Of a stretch of DNA of 64,000 bases, positions 53,974 through 63,993 are shown piece after piece; position 1 is the first letter of the stretch, and the number at the start of each line of letters is the position of its first letter. Origin of the DNA: Pelotomaculum terephthalicicum JT (GTDB taxonomy: Bacteria > Bacillota > Desulfotomaculia > Desulfotomaculales > Pelotomaculaceae); NCBI RefSeq assembly GCF_022410535.1, contig NZ_JAKNBL010000003.1:62001-126000 (forward strand). The letters are read 5' to 3'. The translations under genes were made by a program, and so were the position numbers. A model generated the notes under the pieces. That model did no database searches. It saw only the letters and a program-made list of their open reading frames with translations, and was not told the origin of the DNA.

Positions 53974-54027
53974 TTCGACTAACACATTTGGGCGTCCAAT
54001 ATTTGAAGAGTTCGCCAAATCAGGATG

Positions 54028-54067
54028 TTAAGTTGTTTTCAACTTATTTAAACCGGCATTAACTTTT
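54028..54067. promoter_or_regulatory. Second conserved upstream block of the transporter promoter
   Basis: TTAAGTTGTTTTCAACTTA followed by TTTAAACCGG and TTAACTTTTT, the counterpart of 52955-52995. The rest of the 53771-54308 gap has no gene; it is AT-rich and should also hold the promoter of the histidine kinase on the other strand. Confidence 0.5.
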
Positions 54068-54308
54068 TGACCGGCCATCTGCAAGAAGCAAAATCGAGAG
54101 GTATTAATAAATTTGAGTAGACGGCTTAAAATAATTGAAGGAAAATTTAAATTTACGTCGTATTAACTTTAATGTTTAGATAATTAAATTTTAAAATATT
54201 ATTGTCCAGTTCGATTTTCTTATAATTGACTGGACAACATTATTTATTAAGGAAATTATCGAATCCTGTCAAAAAAAGAAATATAAATACTCGGCTGAGG
54301 TGTTAGGA

Positions 54309-55778
54309 ATGGACGACAATACCGCTGTAATGAATGATATAACCGAGCGCATGCAGGCGGAGGAACTTTTTGGAATATTGACAAATAACTCACCGGTCGG
54401 CATTTTCATAATACAGGACAGCAAATTCCAATTTGTTAATTCCCGGTTCAAGAAATATACGGACTGCGCTGAAAATGAATTAATCGGCGCGAACCCATCG
54501 GAATTCGTTTTTCCTGAGGACAGAAAAACAGTCAGGGAAAATGCCAATAAAATGTTGAAGGGAAAACGTTTAACTCCTTATGAATACAGGCTTTTAAGAA
54601 AAGACGGAAAAACCAGGTGGGTCATGGAAACGGTCGCCCCTATTCAGTATCAAAAGAAACCGGCCATACTGGGAAACTGCGTTGACATCACTTGGCGCAA
54701 ACGAACTGAAAAGATGCTGCGTTCATCAGAGGAACGTTTCTCTAAAGCCTTTAACGGCAGTCCATATCCAATGGCCATATCTACCATTGAAGACGGACGA
54801 TTCATTGACGTGAACAACAGTTTTCTTCGCGCTACCGGTTATTCCCGCCAAGAGGTTATCGGCAATTCAGCAACGGATTTACATTTATACACGGATCCCT
54901 TGGACCGCGCCAACATGTTGCAGGCCGTCATGGAGCAGGGAAGCGTGCGCAACATGGAAATTGAGTTGTGCAACAAAGCGGGTGAGATTAGTTTGTGTCT
55001 GTTATCGGTGGAAATGATTGAGCTTGGCGGCAGGCAATGTCTGCTAGTCATAGGTAATGATGTCACTGAAAGCAGGAAAATGGAAAAAGAGATGGCCAGA
55101 CTGGAGCGTCTGAATCTGGTGGGAGAAATGGCCGCGGGTATTGGCCACGAAATCAGAAATCCGATGACCACCGTACGTGGTTTTCTGCAAATGATTGATA
55201 GAAAAAAGGAACTCGCCATTTATAAAGATTACTTTAATTTAATGATCAGTGAACTGGACAGGGCTAATTCAATCATTACGGAATTCCTCTCCATGGCAAA
55301 AAACAAGCCGGTGGATTTAAAACTGCATAATTTAAATTATATTGTGCAAACCCTATTTCCTTTGATTCAAGCAGACGCCCTGAATGCTGACAAGTATATA
55401 GAAACAGATTTGGCGGAAACTCCTGATTTGCTCATGGACGAGAAAGAAATACGCCAGCTTATTCTCAACCTTGCGCGCAACGGACTTGAAGCAATGCCAG
55501 CGGGTGGAAAACTAACCTTGTGCACGTCAACGGATGGTGACACGGCTGTTTTATCGGTACGGGATCAAGGTTCCGGGATTGAGCCGCAAGTGCTTGAAAA
55601 GATTGGCACGCCGTTTTTCACAACAAAGGACAACGGCACAGGTTTAGGTCTTGCCGTTTGTTACAGCATCGCCGCCAGGCATAACGCCGTCATCGATATA
55701 GAAACAGATCCCCGCGGAACTACCGTTTTTGTCCGCTTCGGAACTGTTAATAATAATATGGAAAAATTAGCAATTTGA
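54309..55778 (+). CDS. PAS-PAS sensor histidine kinase
   Basis: A 489-residue soluble kinase without membrane spans. Two PAS domains (residues about 12-130 and 140-260, with PVGIFIIQDSKFQFVN and SPYPMAISTIEDGRFIDVNN), a HisKA domain with the phospho-acceptor His in AAGIGHEIRNPMTTVRGF, and an HATPase domain with LILNLARNGLEAMPAGGKL (N box), VRDQGSGIEPQVLEKI and GTGLGLAVCYSIAARH. The layout resembles sporulation kinases. The ATG at 54309 follows GAGGTGTTAGGA. No response regulator is adjacent; its 3' end overlaps the convergent activator gene by 12 bases. Confidence 0.9.
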   Translation: MDDNTAVMNDITERMQAEELFGILTNNSPVGIFIIQDSKFQFVNSRFKKYTDCAENELIGANPSEFVFPEDRKTVRENANKMLKGKRLTPYEYRLLRKDGKTRWVMETVAPIQYQKKPAILGNCVDITWRKRTEKMLRSSEERFSKAFNGSPYPMAISTIEDGRFIDVNNSFLRATGYSRQEVIGNSATDLHLYTDPLDRANMLQAVMEQGSVRNMEIELCNKAGEISLCLLSVEMIELGGRQCLLVIGNDVTESRKMEKEMARLERLNLVGEMAAGIGHEIRNPMTTVRGFLQMIDRKKELAIYKDYFNLMISELDRANSIITEFLSMAKNKPVDLKLHNLNYIVQTLFPLIQADALNADKYIETDLAETPDLLMDEKEIRQLILNLARNGLEAMPAGGKLTLCTSTDGDTAVLSVRDQGSGIEPQVLEKIGTPFFTTKDNGTGLGLAVCYSIAARHNAVIDIETDPRGTTVFVRFGTVNNNMEKLAI

Positions 55779-57329
55779 ACTGGTAAGCTTATATTTCTTA
55801 GCCATGCGGACAACCGTGCTTTGGCTGACGCCCAGCACCTTGGCAGCCTTATAAGTGCTCTTGTGCAAATTTAGAGCCCGGGTAACCAGAAACTTTTCCA
55901 ACTCCTCAACAGCTACCGTCAAGTTCATCTGTTTTACTCGATACAAATTGTCATTTTTTTCAATACGGTACTTTTGCGGGAGGCTTTCTAAAGTTATTTG
56001 CTGAATGTCGGTAGTTACAACAAGCCTTTCGATTAAATTAATAAGTTCCCTGACATTCCCCGGCCAGTCATACCTTGTCAGGTAATCAACCACTTCATCT
56101 GACAAGCTTTTTTTCAGGTTATATTTTTTATTATAAATATCAAGAAAATGGAAGAGCAAGGGAGTGATATCATCCCTGCGCTCCCGCAGGGATGGAATCC
56201 GGATGGGAATGACATTAATACGGTAAAAAAGGTCCTCCCGAAAGGAATTTTCTTTGACCATCGGCTCCAAGTCCCTGTTAGTGGCAGCCACTACCCGAAC
56301 ATCAACCTTAATTGTTTTTACCCCGCCGACCCTGGTAACTTCCTGCCCCTGCAGGACACGTAATAGCTTGACCTGTAAACCCAGCGGGAGTTCGCCTATT
56401 TCATCAAGGAAGATTGTGCCTTTGTTTGCCAATTCAAAATAGCCCGGTTTCCCAGATTTGCTGGCTCCTGTAAAAGCACCGGATTCATACCCGAAAAATT
56501 CGCTTTCCATTAATTCCTGAGGAATTGCGCCGCAATTCACTTTGACCATCGGGTGTTTTCTTCTTTTCGGATTCAGGTTGTGAAGCATGTTCGCAATTAT
56601 TTCCTTGCCGACCCCGGACTCTCCTTGAATGAGGACGGGACTCTCCACTATAGAAACCCTTGTGGCCAACTCGATGATTTTTTCCATCTCTTTGCTTTTA
56701 AAAATCACACAATGCTCTTTGGTATATCTTTCTCTTAAACTTTCCATCTCAAACAGATACTGGGCATTTAATTCCTGGGTCTGCCTCAGTTCCTCCTGAA
56801 GTTGCCTCAATTCGGTAATATCCCTGAAGTTTACTACCACCCTGACTACTTCACCTTTATTGTTGAAAACCGGATTACCGATTGCCATTATTTCCTTTCC
56901 GCTGGCAAGTTTTTGCAGGATGGTTACCGGCTTGCCCGTTTCCAACACTTTCAGCGCCACATCCGGGTCAAAATAGTGACCTTTTTTCTGCACATCGTAG
57001 AGGTTGACACCCAGAACTTTTTCAATTTTTAAACCGGTAACCCGTTCAAAAGCTTTATTCAAACGTGTTACTACGCCATTCATATTGACTATACTAATAC
57101 CGTCGTAAGAATCCTGGAAAATTGAATTTAGCTCCTTAAACTCATTATGAATAACCTGCAGTACATTCATACCCTGGATTTTTTCTTTTATTAAAATTTC
57201 TCCGGCAATTTTGTTAGCTTTAACTATCCGGCACAACTTGTCAACTGCGAAATTGCCGATATTCAGTCCCTCAGTTACTGAACTTAAACTATTTTCCATA
57301 ATCATTTCATAATTCATTTCACTATTCAT
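55767..57329 (-). CDS. Sigma-54-dependent transcriptional activator with PAS domain
   Basis: A 520-residue activator. N-terminal half: a PAS-type sensor (about residues 65-190, FQDSYDGISIVNMNGVVTRL, NPVFNNKGEVVRVVVNFRDI) and a coiled-coil linker (LRQLQEELRQTQEL). AAA+ domain: Walker A QGESGVGKE, the sigma-54 contact loop ESGAFTGASKSGK, Walker B FLDEIGELP, and sensor-2-type GNVRELINLIERL. C-terminal helix-turn-helix STYKAAKVLGVSQSTVVRMA. The ATG at 57329 has GGGAGAG upstream. It lacks a receiver domain, so it senses a ligand directly. Likely targets are the two nearby promoters with sigma-54 boxes. Confidence 0.93.
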   Translation of the reverse strand: MNSEMNYEMIMENSLSSVTEGLNIGNFAVDKLCRIVKANKIAGEILIKEKIQGMNVLQVIHNEFKELNSIFQDSYDGISIVNMNGVVTRLNKAFERVTGLKIEKVLGVNLYDVQKKGHYFDPDVALKVLETGKPVTILQKLASGKEIMAIGNPVFNNKGEVVRVVVNFRDITELRQLQEELRQTQELNAQYLFEMESLRERYTKEHCVIFKSKEMEKIIELATRVSIVESPVLIQGESGVGKEIIANMLHNLNPKRRKHPMVKVNCGAIPQELMESEFFGYESGAFTGASKSGKPGYFELANKGTIFLDEIGELPLGLQVKLLRVLQGQEVTRVGGVKTIKVDVRVVAATNRDLEPMVKENSFREDLFYRINVIPIRIPSLRERRDDITPLLFHFLDIYNKKYNLKKSLSDEVVDYLTRYDWPGNVRELINLIERLVVTTDIQQITLESLPQKYRIEKNDNLYRVKQMNLTVAVEELEKFLVTRALNLHKSTYKAAKVLGVSQSTVVRMAKKYKLTSSNC

Positions 57330-57501
57330 TGTAATCTCTCCCGTTAATTTACCTTTAATCATTAGGAACAGGAGTGTGCTAATTAATGATAGTTTCTTTT
57401 TGAATTTATAAATTTTACAGTATTATTAAAATAATCAAACAATAAAAATTAAACGTTCGTTGCAAATTCTGTTTCATTTCCACCCATATTTTAAAATTTA
57501 C

Positions 57502-58083
57502 TTATTCAACTAACAGCCCGTTCAAAATCATATCCAGAAAAAGCTCAGTGACTTCACCGGCCGACAGTTTTCCATCAACATCAAACCATCGGTACATCCA
57601 GTTGGTCATACCCAAAATTGCAAAAGTAACGACCTTGGGATCTAATTTTTTGAAATCTCCCTTTTGAATACCTTCTCTAATGATATTAAGGAAAGTATCC
57701 TCATATTTTTTCTGCGCCTCGCGAATCTGCTTTTGACATTCTTCAGACAAATGCTTGGTGTCTTCAAGCATAATGGCCACCACCGCCTGATGCTCCGTCG
57801 AATACCTGACATGGTATTCCATAGCCCGGCGCAGCTTTTCCGCCGGCGGCAGATCTTCCAATTGAATCTTTTTTAGATACTTGACACCTTTAGAAACCGG
57901 CCGTTCAACAATGTGGTACAGTATTTCTTCTTTGCTGTTGATATAATGGTAAAGGCTTCCCCGGTAGATCCCGACCGCTTCGGCGATATCCTGCATTGAT
58001 GTGCCGTGATAGTTTTTTTTACGAAATAATTTAATCGCCGTATCCATAATTTCAGCATGACGTTCTTCAGATGATGTAGACAT
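57502..58083 (-). CDS. TetR-family transcriptional regulator
   Basis: A 193-residue TetR/AcrR-type repressor. Helix-turn-helix: GTSMQDIAEAVGIYRGSLYHY at residues about 28-48. The C-terminal domain (YLKKIQLEDLPPAEKLRRAM, WMYRWFDVDGKLSAGEVTEL) resembles the TetR_C ligand domain found in fatty-acid-responsive regulators such as FadR of Bacillus. The ATG at 58083 follows GAGAGG. Located beside a beta-oxidation regulon, it may sense acyl-CoA, but the ligand is not known. Confidence 0.88.
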   Translation of the reverse strand: MSTSSEERHAEIMDTAIKLFRKKNYHGTSMQDIAEAVGIYRGSLYHYINSKEEILYHIVERPVSKGVKYLKKIQLEDLPPAEKLRRAMEYHVRYSTEHQAVVAIMLEDTKHLSEECQKQIREAQKKYEDTFLNIIREGIQKGDFKKLDPKVVTFAILGMTNWMYRWFDVDGKLSAGEVTELFLDMILNGLLVE

Positions 58084-58216
58084 ATTTATTAACCTCTCTG
58101 CGACAACCGTTTGGTATATTAATATAATACTAATTCTGGATATCACGTGTCAATAACTATTTTAATATTTTTAAATTTTTAGATTGTTTTGATATCTGAA
58201 GTAAAAGATGTCTGAA

Positions 58217-58245
58217 TTGACAAAAGCGTCTATATTGCATAAAAT
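58217..58245 (+). promoter_or_regulatory. Promoter of the T-box-hisS-aspS operon
   Basis: TTGACA (58217-58222) and TAAAAT (58240-58245) with a 17-base spacer. Predicted start near 58252, just before the T-box leader. Confidence 0.75.
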
Positions 58246-58251
58246 GATGCT

Positions 58252-58520
58252 CAGGTAAATGAAAGCGATGACCGGGCCGAGTAAATATCACTCGTTTTTG
58301 ACAGGGACGGAGGGCCGCAGACTGAAAACCTTCCGCAAAAGCAGGTATTGAAAAACTCCCGGGAGCGGCCACCGAAAGCACAATGTCAATGTGCCGGTAG
58401 ACTGGCCCGGAAGCCGCCGTTACGGGCTTAAAGGGATAGTATTTAATATTATCCAAACAGGGTGGCACCACGGTTAACAACCCGTCCCTGGCAATGTCAA
58501 GCATTGACCGGGGGCGGTTT
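58252..58520 (+). promoter_or_regulatory. T-box riboswitch, histidine specifier
   Basis: The leader has GATGACCGGGCCGAGTA followed by AATATCAC; CAC at 58289-58291 is the probable specifier codon for histidine. The T-box core AGGGTGGCACCACGG lies at 58459-58473, followed by CCCGTCCCTGGCAATG, which pairs with CATTGACCGGGGGCGG and a T-rich run to form the terminator. Uncharged tRNA-His should stabilise the antiterminator and allow expression of hisS and aspS. Confidence 0.92.
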
Positions 58521-58544
58521 TCGCTTTTGAAAGGGGAGAATATC

Positions 58545-59825
58545 ATGCTGACAATGCGGCCGCGCGGCACCAACGATATCATGCCCGGCGAGGTCGAAAC
58601 ATGGCAATACCTTGAAAGGCAGCTGCGCCACATCTGCGGCGAATACGGCTATGCGGAAATCAGGACGCCGATTTTCGAACATACGGAGTTGTTTTTGCGC
58701 GGTGTGGGTGACACCACTGATATTGTGGAAAAAGAGATGTACACTTTCATCGACCGGGGAGAGCGCAGCGTCACTTTGCGGCCCGAAGGCACGGCGTCCG
58801 CCGTCAGGGCCTACCTGGAAGACAAGCTGTACGCCGGATCGCAGCCGGTCAAGTTGTATTACACCGGGCCGATGTTTCGTTACGACCGCCCTCAGGCCGG
58901 CCGTTACCGCCAGTTTCACCAATTCGGGGTTGAAGTGTTCGGTTCGCACGACCCGGCGGTTGACGCTGAAGTAATCGCCATGAGCATGGATTTCTATGGC
59001 AGAATCGGCCTCAAAAACCTGGCATTGCATGTCAACAGTGTCGGCTGCCCGGCCTGCCGCCCGCATCTGCGCCGGCAATTACAGGACTTTTTCCGCCCCA
59101 GGCTTGCCAGCCTTTGTCCGAACTGCCGGGAGAGATATGAAAAAAACCCGCTGCGCATCCTTGATTGTAAAGAAAGCCGCTGCAGCGAGCTCGGCGCGGA
59201 AGCGCCGACAACTATTGACTGTCTTTGCGACAGCTGTCTGACACACTTCGCATCAGTAAAAAAACATCTTGATTTGCTGCACTTGCCTTATATAGTAGAC
59301 CGCCGGCTGGTGCGCGGTCTGGATTATTACACACACACGGCTTTTGAAATAATGGCGCCGGACATCGGCGCCCAGAGTTCCATCGGCGGCGGCGGGCGGT
59401 ACAACGGTCTGGTGGAAACCTGCGGCGGCCCTCCCACTCCGGGTATCGGCTACGCGCTTGGCCTGGAACGGATCATTCTGGCCATGAAAAACCAGGGCTG
59501 CGCCATACCAAGGTCACCGGGCTTGGACGTGTTCGTGGTTACAGCAGGGAAAGCGGCGGAGCATACAGCTTTTCACCTCCTGTTTAAAATCCGCCGCGCC
59601 GGCATCTCCGCCGACAAGGACTACCTGAACCGCAGTCTTAAAGCGCAAATGAAATACGCCGGCAAAGCCGGGACGAGGTTCGCAGTCATCATCGGCGAAG
59701 AGGAACTGAAAAGCGATACCGCCGTAGTAAGGGATATGGACGCGCAAGAGCAGGCAACCGTGGCCATGGGGGAAGTAATCAAGTATCTGCAGGCTAAAAT
59801 GCGGCATGCACCGCGTCTTCCTTGA
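58545..59825 (+). CDS. hisS: Histidyl-tRNA synthetase
   Basis: A 426-residue class II synthetase. Start ATG at 58545 with AAAGGGGAG upstream, giving [16 protein letters not shown]. Motif 1 region [18 protein letters not shown], motif 2 [20 protein letters not shown], histidine motif [15 protein letters not shown] and motif 3 [15 protein letters not shown]. The C-terminal anticodon-binding domain is complete. Four-Cys insert ([16 protein letters not shown]) as in many clostridial HisS. Controlled by a T-box; aspS follows after 63 bases. Confidence 0.96.
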   Translation: MLTMRPRGTNDIMPGEVETWQYLERQLRHICGEYGYAEIRTPIFEHTELFLRGVGDTTDIVEKEMYTFIDRGERSVTLRPEGTASAVRAYLEDKLYAGSQPVKLYYTGPMFRYDRPQAGRYRQFHQFGVEVFGSHDPAVDAEVIAMSMDFYGRIGLKNLALHVNSVGCPACRPHLRRQLQDFFRPRLASLCPNCRERYEKNPLRILDCKESRCSELGAEAPTTIDCLCDSCLTHFASVKKHLDLLHLPYIVDRRLVRGLDYYTHTAFEIMAPDIGAQSSIGGGGRYNGLVETCGGPPTPGIGYALGLERIILAMKNQGCAIPRSPGLDVFVVTAGKAAEHTAFHLLFKIRRAGISADKDYLNRSLKAQMKYAGKAGTRFAVIIGEEELKSDTAVVRDMDAQEQATVAMGEVIKYLQAKMRHAPRLP

Positions 59826-59888
59826 TACTTTCAGACCCCGGCGCAACAATGTCAGAATACATCTTACACATAATTGGGAGGTTTTAAT

Positions 59889-61706
59889 GTGATTGATTTT
59901 ATGAATGAGTGGAAGCGCAGCCATTATTGCGGCGTTTTGCGCAGTGAACAGGCCGGCCGGCAGGTTGTTTTGATGGGTTGGGTGCAGCGCAGGCGCGACC
60001 ACGGCGGCTTGATCTTTGTCGACCTCAGGGACCGGTCGGGTTTGGTGCAGGTAGTGTTCAGTCCGGATCTGCACAAAGAAGCTTTCGACAAAGCCGGGAG
60101 CGTGCGCAACGAATATGTGCTGGCGGTATCCGGAATGGTGCGGGTGCGTCCCGCAGGCACCGCCAACCCTAATCTGGCAACAGGGCAAGTGGAGGTGCTC
60201 GCCCAAGAACTGCGCATTTTAAACCGGGCCAAAACACCGCCTTTTTATATTGAAAACGGCGTTGATGTAGATGAAAACGTACGGCTGCGCTACCGTTATC
60301 TCGACCTGCGCCGGCCGGAAATGCAAGAGGCGCTGATCCTGCGCCACCGCGTTGCCAAATCGGTCCGTGACTTCCTTGATGAAAATGGTTTTTTGGAAAT
60401 AGAAACCCCGATGCTGTCCAGGAGCACTCCGGAAGGGGCCAGGGATTATCTGGTGCCGAGCCGGGTCAACCCCGGCAAGTTCTATGCCCTGCCGCAGTCG
60501 CCGCAGCTTTATAAACAAATTCTGATGGTGTCCGGTCTGGACAAATATTTCCAAATCGTCCGCTGTTTCCGGGACGAAGACCTCCGGGCGGACCGGCAAC
60601 CCGAATTCACCCAAATCGATATAGAAATGTCTTTTGTGGATGTAGATGATATTCTGAGCCTGATGGAAGAAATGGTAGCGCGGATGTGCCGTGAAACAAT
60701 CGGCCTGGACGTACCCCGCCCGTTCCCCAGGCTTTCCTACCAGGAAGCGATGGATCGCTTCGGCTCAGACAAACCGGACACCCGCTTTGGGCTTGAATTA
60801 AAAGATATCTCCGATATCGCGGCAGGGTGCGGTTTCAAGGTTTTTTCATCAGTCGTGGACGGCGGCGGACAGGTCAAGGGGATAAACGCCTCCGGTTGCG
60901 GCTCTTTCAGCCGGAAGGAAATTGACGACCTGATCGCTTTCGCGGCAATTTACAAGGCCAAGGGTTTAGCTTACTTTATCGTTACTGAGGACGGGGTCAA
61001 GTCAACCCTTGCCAAGTTTTTCAACGAGCAGGAACTTGGCGCCATCATCAGCCGGCTGGCGGGCAAACCAGGGGATCTCTTGCTTTTTGTGGCGGACAAG
61101 CCGCAGGTGGTGGCCGACTCACTGGGTGCTCTGCGGCTGCACTTGGGCGAGCGTCTCGGCCTGATCCCCGAAAACACCTATAACTTCCTGTGGGTGGTTG
61201 ACTTTCCCCTGCTGGACTATGACCAGGCGGAAGGACGTTATGTGGCGATGCACCACCCCTTCACATCACCAAGGGAAGCCGACATTCCCTTGCTGGAATC
61301 CGAACCCGGAAAGGCCCGTGCCAAGGCATACGACATCGTTCTAAACGGCGTGGAGGTGGGCGGCGGCAGTATCCGGATTCACCGCAGGGATATCCAGGAA
61401 AAAATGTTCGCGGCCATCGGCATCGGTGCAAGTGAAGCGATGGAAAAATTCGGGTTCATGCTGGAAGCCTTTGAATTCGGCACTCCGCCGCACGGCGGCA
61501 TTGCTTTTGGATTGGACCGGTTAATCATGCTGCTGGCTAAGAAAAATACTATCCGGGACGTCATCGCTTTTCCCAAAACACAAAGCGCTACTGATCTAAT
61601 GAACTTGGCGCCGGGTAACGTCTCACCCGCACAGTTGAAAGAATTAAACATTAAACTGAACATAAAAAGCAACCCCCCAGGAGCTAAAACTAATAGGGCA
61701 ACTTAA
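59889..61706 (+). CDS. aspS: Aspartyl-tRNA synthetase
   Basis: A 605-residue bacterial-type AspRS: N-terminal OB-fold ([20 protein letters not shown]), class II core ([40 protein letters not shown]), inserted GAD domain (about residues 290-420) and motif 3 [23 protein letters not shown] 59889 is chosen because GGGAGG lies 7 bases upstream; the ATG 12 bases later is too far. Bacterial enzymes of this form with no GatCAB-specific marker may be discriminating or not; this was not judged. Confidence 0.96.
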   Translation: MIDFMNEWKRSHYCGVLRSEQAGRQVVLMGWVQRRRDHGGLIFVDLRDRSGLVQVVFSPDLHKEAFDKAGSVRNEYVLAVSGMVRVRPAGTANPNLATGQVEVLAQELRILNRAKTPPFYIENGVDVDENVRLRYRYLDLRRPEMQEALILRHRVAKSVRDFLDENGFLEIETPMLSRSTPEGARDYLVPSRVNPGKFYALPQSPQLYKQILMVSGLDKYFQIVRCFRDEDLRADRQPEFTQIDIEMSFVDVDDILSLMEEMVARMCRETIGLDVPRPFPRLSYQEAMDRFGSDKPDTRFGLELKDISDIAAGCGFKVFSSVVDGGGQVKGINASGCGSFSRKEIDDLIAFAAIYKAKGLAYFIVTEDGVKSTLAKFFNEQELGAIISRLAGKPGDLLLFVADKPQVVADSLGALRLHLGERLGLIPENTYNFLWVVDFPLLDYDQAEGRYVAMHHPFTSPREADIPLLESEPGKARAKAYDIVLNGVEVGGGSIRIHRRDIQEKMFAAIGIGASEAMEKFGFMLEAFEFGTPPHGGIAFGLDRLIMLLAKKNTIRDVIAFPKTQSATDLMNLAPGNVSPAQLKELNIKLNIKSNPPGAKTNRAT

Positions 61707-61750
61707 GCCGGTACGGCATACTCCGGAAAAAAGAGGTTCACAAGTGGCCC

Positions 61751-61779
61751 TTGTAAATGGATAGCCGATGTGCTAACAT
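61751..61779 (+). promoter_or_regulatory. Promoter of the 6S RNA
   Basis: TTGTAA (61751-61756) and TAACAT (61774-61779) with a 17-base spacer; the start would be near 61787, a few bases before the closing stem of the RNA. Confidence 0.5.
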
Positions 61780-61789
61780 AAATGTGTAA

Positions 61790-61974
61790 AAAAAATACCC
61801 TGCTATGTGCGTGACCCACCTTGAAGTTTTGAGCCAACACCATAAAAAAGGGAGCCCGGACTCTGGATGTGGCTTGCATGCCTCCCAGTTGAGGAAGCGA
61901 AAATCATTCAGGAGGGCACCCACCTGTGAGAACAGGTTCGAACTTTGGGTGTTCACGGCATGAGTGGGGTTTTT
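61790..61974 (+). ncRNA. ssrS: 6S RNA
   Basis: A region of about 185 bases with no protein potential folds as one long rod: CCCTGCTATGTGCGTGA, CCCACC and GAAGTTTTGAGCC at the 5' side pair in register with GGTTCGAACTTTGGGTG, TCACG, CAT and AGTGGGG at the 3' side. The middle (CATAAAAAAGGGAGCCCGG, then CCTCCCAGTTGAGGAAGCG) would give the central bubble and upper stem. It ends in TTTTT. In Bacillus subtilis the 6S-1 RNA gene lies directly after aspS and close to the rarA homologue, the same order as here. 6S RNA binds and dampens sigma-A RNA polymerase. Confidence 0.8.
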
Positions 61975-61986
61975 ATTAACTTGCAC

Positions 61987-62009
61987 GGTTTTCGGTTTGA
62001 CTGAAAACC
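61987..62009 (+). terminator. Hairpin after the 6S RNA
   Basis: GGTTTTC and GAAAACC around a 9-base loop, followed by CTTTGATTT. A weak terminator between 6S RNA and thioredoxin. The rest of the gap up to 62094 shows nothing recognisable. Confidence 0.4.
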
Positions 62010-62094
62010 CTTTGATTTACCGGAAAGACGCTGAATTTTTGATAATATGTTTATCTGTTGTCAAATTAAATCGCAGAATGATTAATGTTAGTAA

Positions 62095-62124
62095 TTGACA
62101 AGACGTTTTGCATGAAATTATAAT
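62095..62124 (+). promoter_or_regulatory. Promoter of the thioredoxin gene
   Basis: Consensus TTGACA (62095-62100) and TATAAT (62119-62124) separated by 18 bases. Predicted start near 62131; the leader is about 130 bases. Confidence 0.75.
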
Positions 62125-62259
62125 TAAGGTTGATAGAAGTTATAAGTAATAGATATCGCCACAAGCTATTATTCTACCATTCTAAGTGCTCATTTACCGG
62201 CTACCCTGTTACCTAGAGAAAAAGAAAATTTGAATTTTATCATGGAAGGGGAGAGTCAA

Positions 62260-62589
62260 TTGGCCAGCGAAATAATCCTTGCTTTGGGAGATAATAATTT
62301 TAATCAGGTAATCAATGAGACCAATATGCCTTTTCTAGTAGATTTTTGGGCAGCTTGGTGCGGACCATGTAAAATGATTGCCCCGATAGTAGAAGAAGTT
62401 GCGACGGAATTTAAAGACAAAGTCAAGGTAGGCAAGCTCAATGTAGACGAAAACCAGGGCGTCCCGGGCAGTTTAAAAGTCAGCAGCATTCCGACTTTGA
62501 TTATTTTTAAGGAAGGCAAGGAAGTTGAGCGCTCCGTAGGCTACAAGAGTAAAGATGAAATTCTTCGCTGGTTGACTAAACATCTATAG
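62260..62589 (+). CDS. trxA: Thioredoxin
   Basis: A 109-residue thioredoxin with VDFWAAWCGPCKMIAPIVEE (active-site WCGPC), the cis-Pro in SSIPTLIIFKEG and the usual ending ILRWLTKHL. The TTG at 62260 is preferred: GAAGGGGAG lies 6 bases upstream and the length then equals the family standard; an ATG 18 bases earlier is possible. It reduces protein disulfides with electrons from thioredoxin reductase, not present in the window. Confidence 0.93.
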   Translation: MASEIILALGDNNFNQVINETNMPFLVDFWAAWCGPCKMIAPIVEEVATEFKDKVKVGKLNVDENQGVPGSLKVSSIPTLIIFKEGKEVERSVGYKSKDEILRWLTKHL

Positions 62590-62679
62590 AGTAAATTATT
62601 ACTTCAAAATATTGGCATACTAATCAAAAGATCTATGGGCGGACCAGGAGTTCGCCCATATGTTTTTAGGAGAAGCCTG

Positions 62680-63993
62680 ATGGATCTTTTCAAACAAGCC
62701 ATGGAAAAAAACATGAAAATGACCGCCCCTCTGGCCACCCGGATGAGGCCCGCATCTCTGGCGGAATTTGAAGAGCAAAACGCTGTCGTGGGAGCCGGCA
62801 CCTTGTTGAGGCGCTCAATTGAGACGGACAGGCTGATGTCGGCGATATTTTACGGCCCGCCCGGCACGGGTAAAACCACCCTGGCCTTGCTTATCGCCGG
62901 AATCACCAAAGCGCGGTTTGTCATTATCAACGCGGTGATGGCCGGCGTAGCCGACATCAGGCGGGTAGTCAACGAAGCCCAGGAAAGACGTTCCTTATAT
63001 GACGAAAAAACCGTCTTATTCATTGATGAGATTCACCGCTTCAACAAGGCTCAGCAAGACGCCCTCCTCCCTTTTGTGGAAAGCGGCTTGCTCACTTTAA
63101 TCGGGTCGACAGCCGAAAATCCCATGTTTTCCGTTAATCGTCCGCTCCTGTCCCGCTCTCAGCTTTACCGTTTCGAACCTCTCACCGGGAAAGCGTTAAA
63201 ACGCCTCCTGGCAAGAGCCTTAAAAGATCAAGAAAGGGGACTGGGCGGGTACCGGACGGACGTTTGCCGGGAGGCACTCGCTCACCTGGCCGAAGTGGCC
63301 AACGGTGACGCCAGGGCTGCCTTGAACGCCCTTGAGTTGGCTGTCTTGACCACTCCACCGGGGGCGGACGGGGTCCGGCGCATTACTCTGGCCGTGGCGG
63401 AAGAAGCCATTCAGAAAAAAGTATTAAAATATAACCGGACTGATGAGCATTACGATGTTATATCAGCATTTATCAAGAGCATGAGAGGTTCCGATCCGCA
63501 GGCCACGCTCTACTGGCTGGCGAGGATGCTGTACGCGGGGGAAGACCCCGAGTTCATCAGCCGCCGGATTATGATCCACGCCGCTGAAGACGTAGGTCTG
63601 GCGGATCCCCAGGCTCTGGTGGTGGCAACCTCCGCTGCTCTCGCCGTAGAGCGGATCGGCATGCCGGAAGCAAGAATCGTCCTGGCCGAGGCTGCTCTTT
63701 ATCTTGCCACCGCCCCTAAGAGTAATTCTGTCATCGCGGGAATCAGCAAGGCGCTTTCAGAGGTGGAGACCGAAAGGGCTGAACCTGTCCCGCCTCATCT
63801 AAGGGGAACCGGCTATAAAGGCGCGTCTGAGCTGGGCCATGGCAGGGGCTACAAGTACCCGCACGATTACCCGGGCAATTACGTCAAGCAGCAATACCTG
63901 CCGGGTAATATTAAAGGCAAAGAGTTCTATAAACCTTCCGTCAACGGTTTGGAAGCGGAAATAAAAAAACGGCTGGATAAGCTTAATCGGTAA
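62680..63993 (+). CDS. rarA: Replication-associated recombination protein RarA (MgsA)
   Basis: A 437-residue AAA+ clamp-loader-like ATPase. The ATG at 62680 has AGGAGA 6-8 bases upstream. Walker [17 protein letters not shown], Walker [17 protein letters not shown], sensor 1 [14 protein letters not shown], arginine-finger region [13 protein letters not shown], and the RarA-specific C-terminal part [40 protein letters not shown] and [18 protein letters not shown]. It acts at stalled replication forks. Gene order aspS-6S RNA-...-rarA is as in Bacilli. Confidence 0.95.
   Translation: MDLFKQAMEKNMKMTAPLATRMRPASLAEFEEQNAVVGAGTLLRRSIETDRLMSAIFYGPPGTGKTTLALLIAGITKARFVIINAVMAGVADIRRVVNEAQERRSLYDEKTVLFIDEIHRFNKAQQDALLPFVESGLLTLIGSTAENPMFSVNRPLLSRSQLYRFEPLTGKALKRLLARALKDQERGLGGYRTDVCREALAHLAEVANGDARAALNALELAVLTTPPGADGVRRITLAVAEEAIQKKVLKYNRTDEHYDVISAFIKSMRGSDPQATLYWLARMLYAGEDPEFISRRIMIHAAEDVGLADPQALVVATSAALAVERIGMPEARIVLAEAALYLATAPKSNSVIAGISKALSEVETERAEPVPPHLRGTGYKGASELGHGRGYKYPHDYPGNYVKQQYLPGNIKGKEFYKPSVNGLEAEIKKRLDKLNR

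Noticed and set aside
61738-61986. 82-codon leftward ORF after aspS
   Set aside because: Coincides with the 6S RNA, whose paired arms explain the sequence; no ribosome site.
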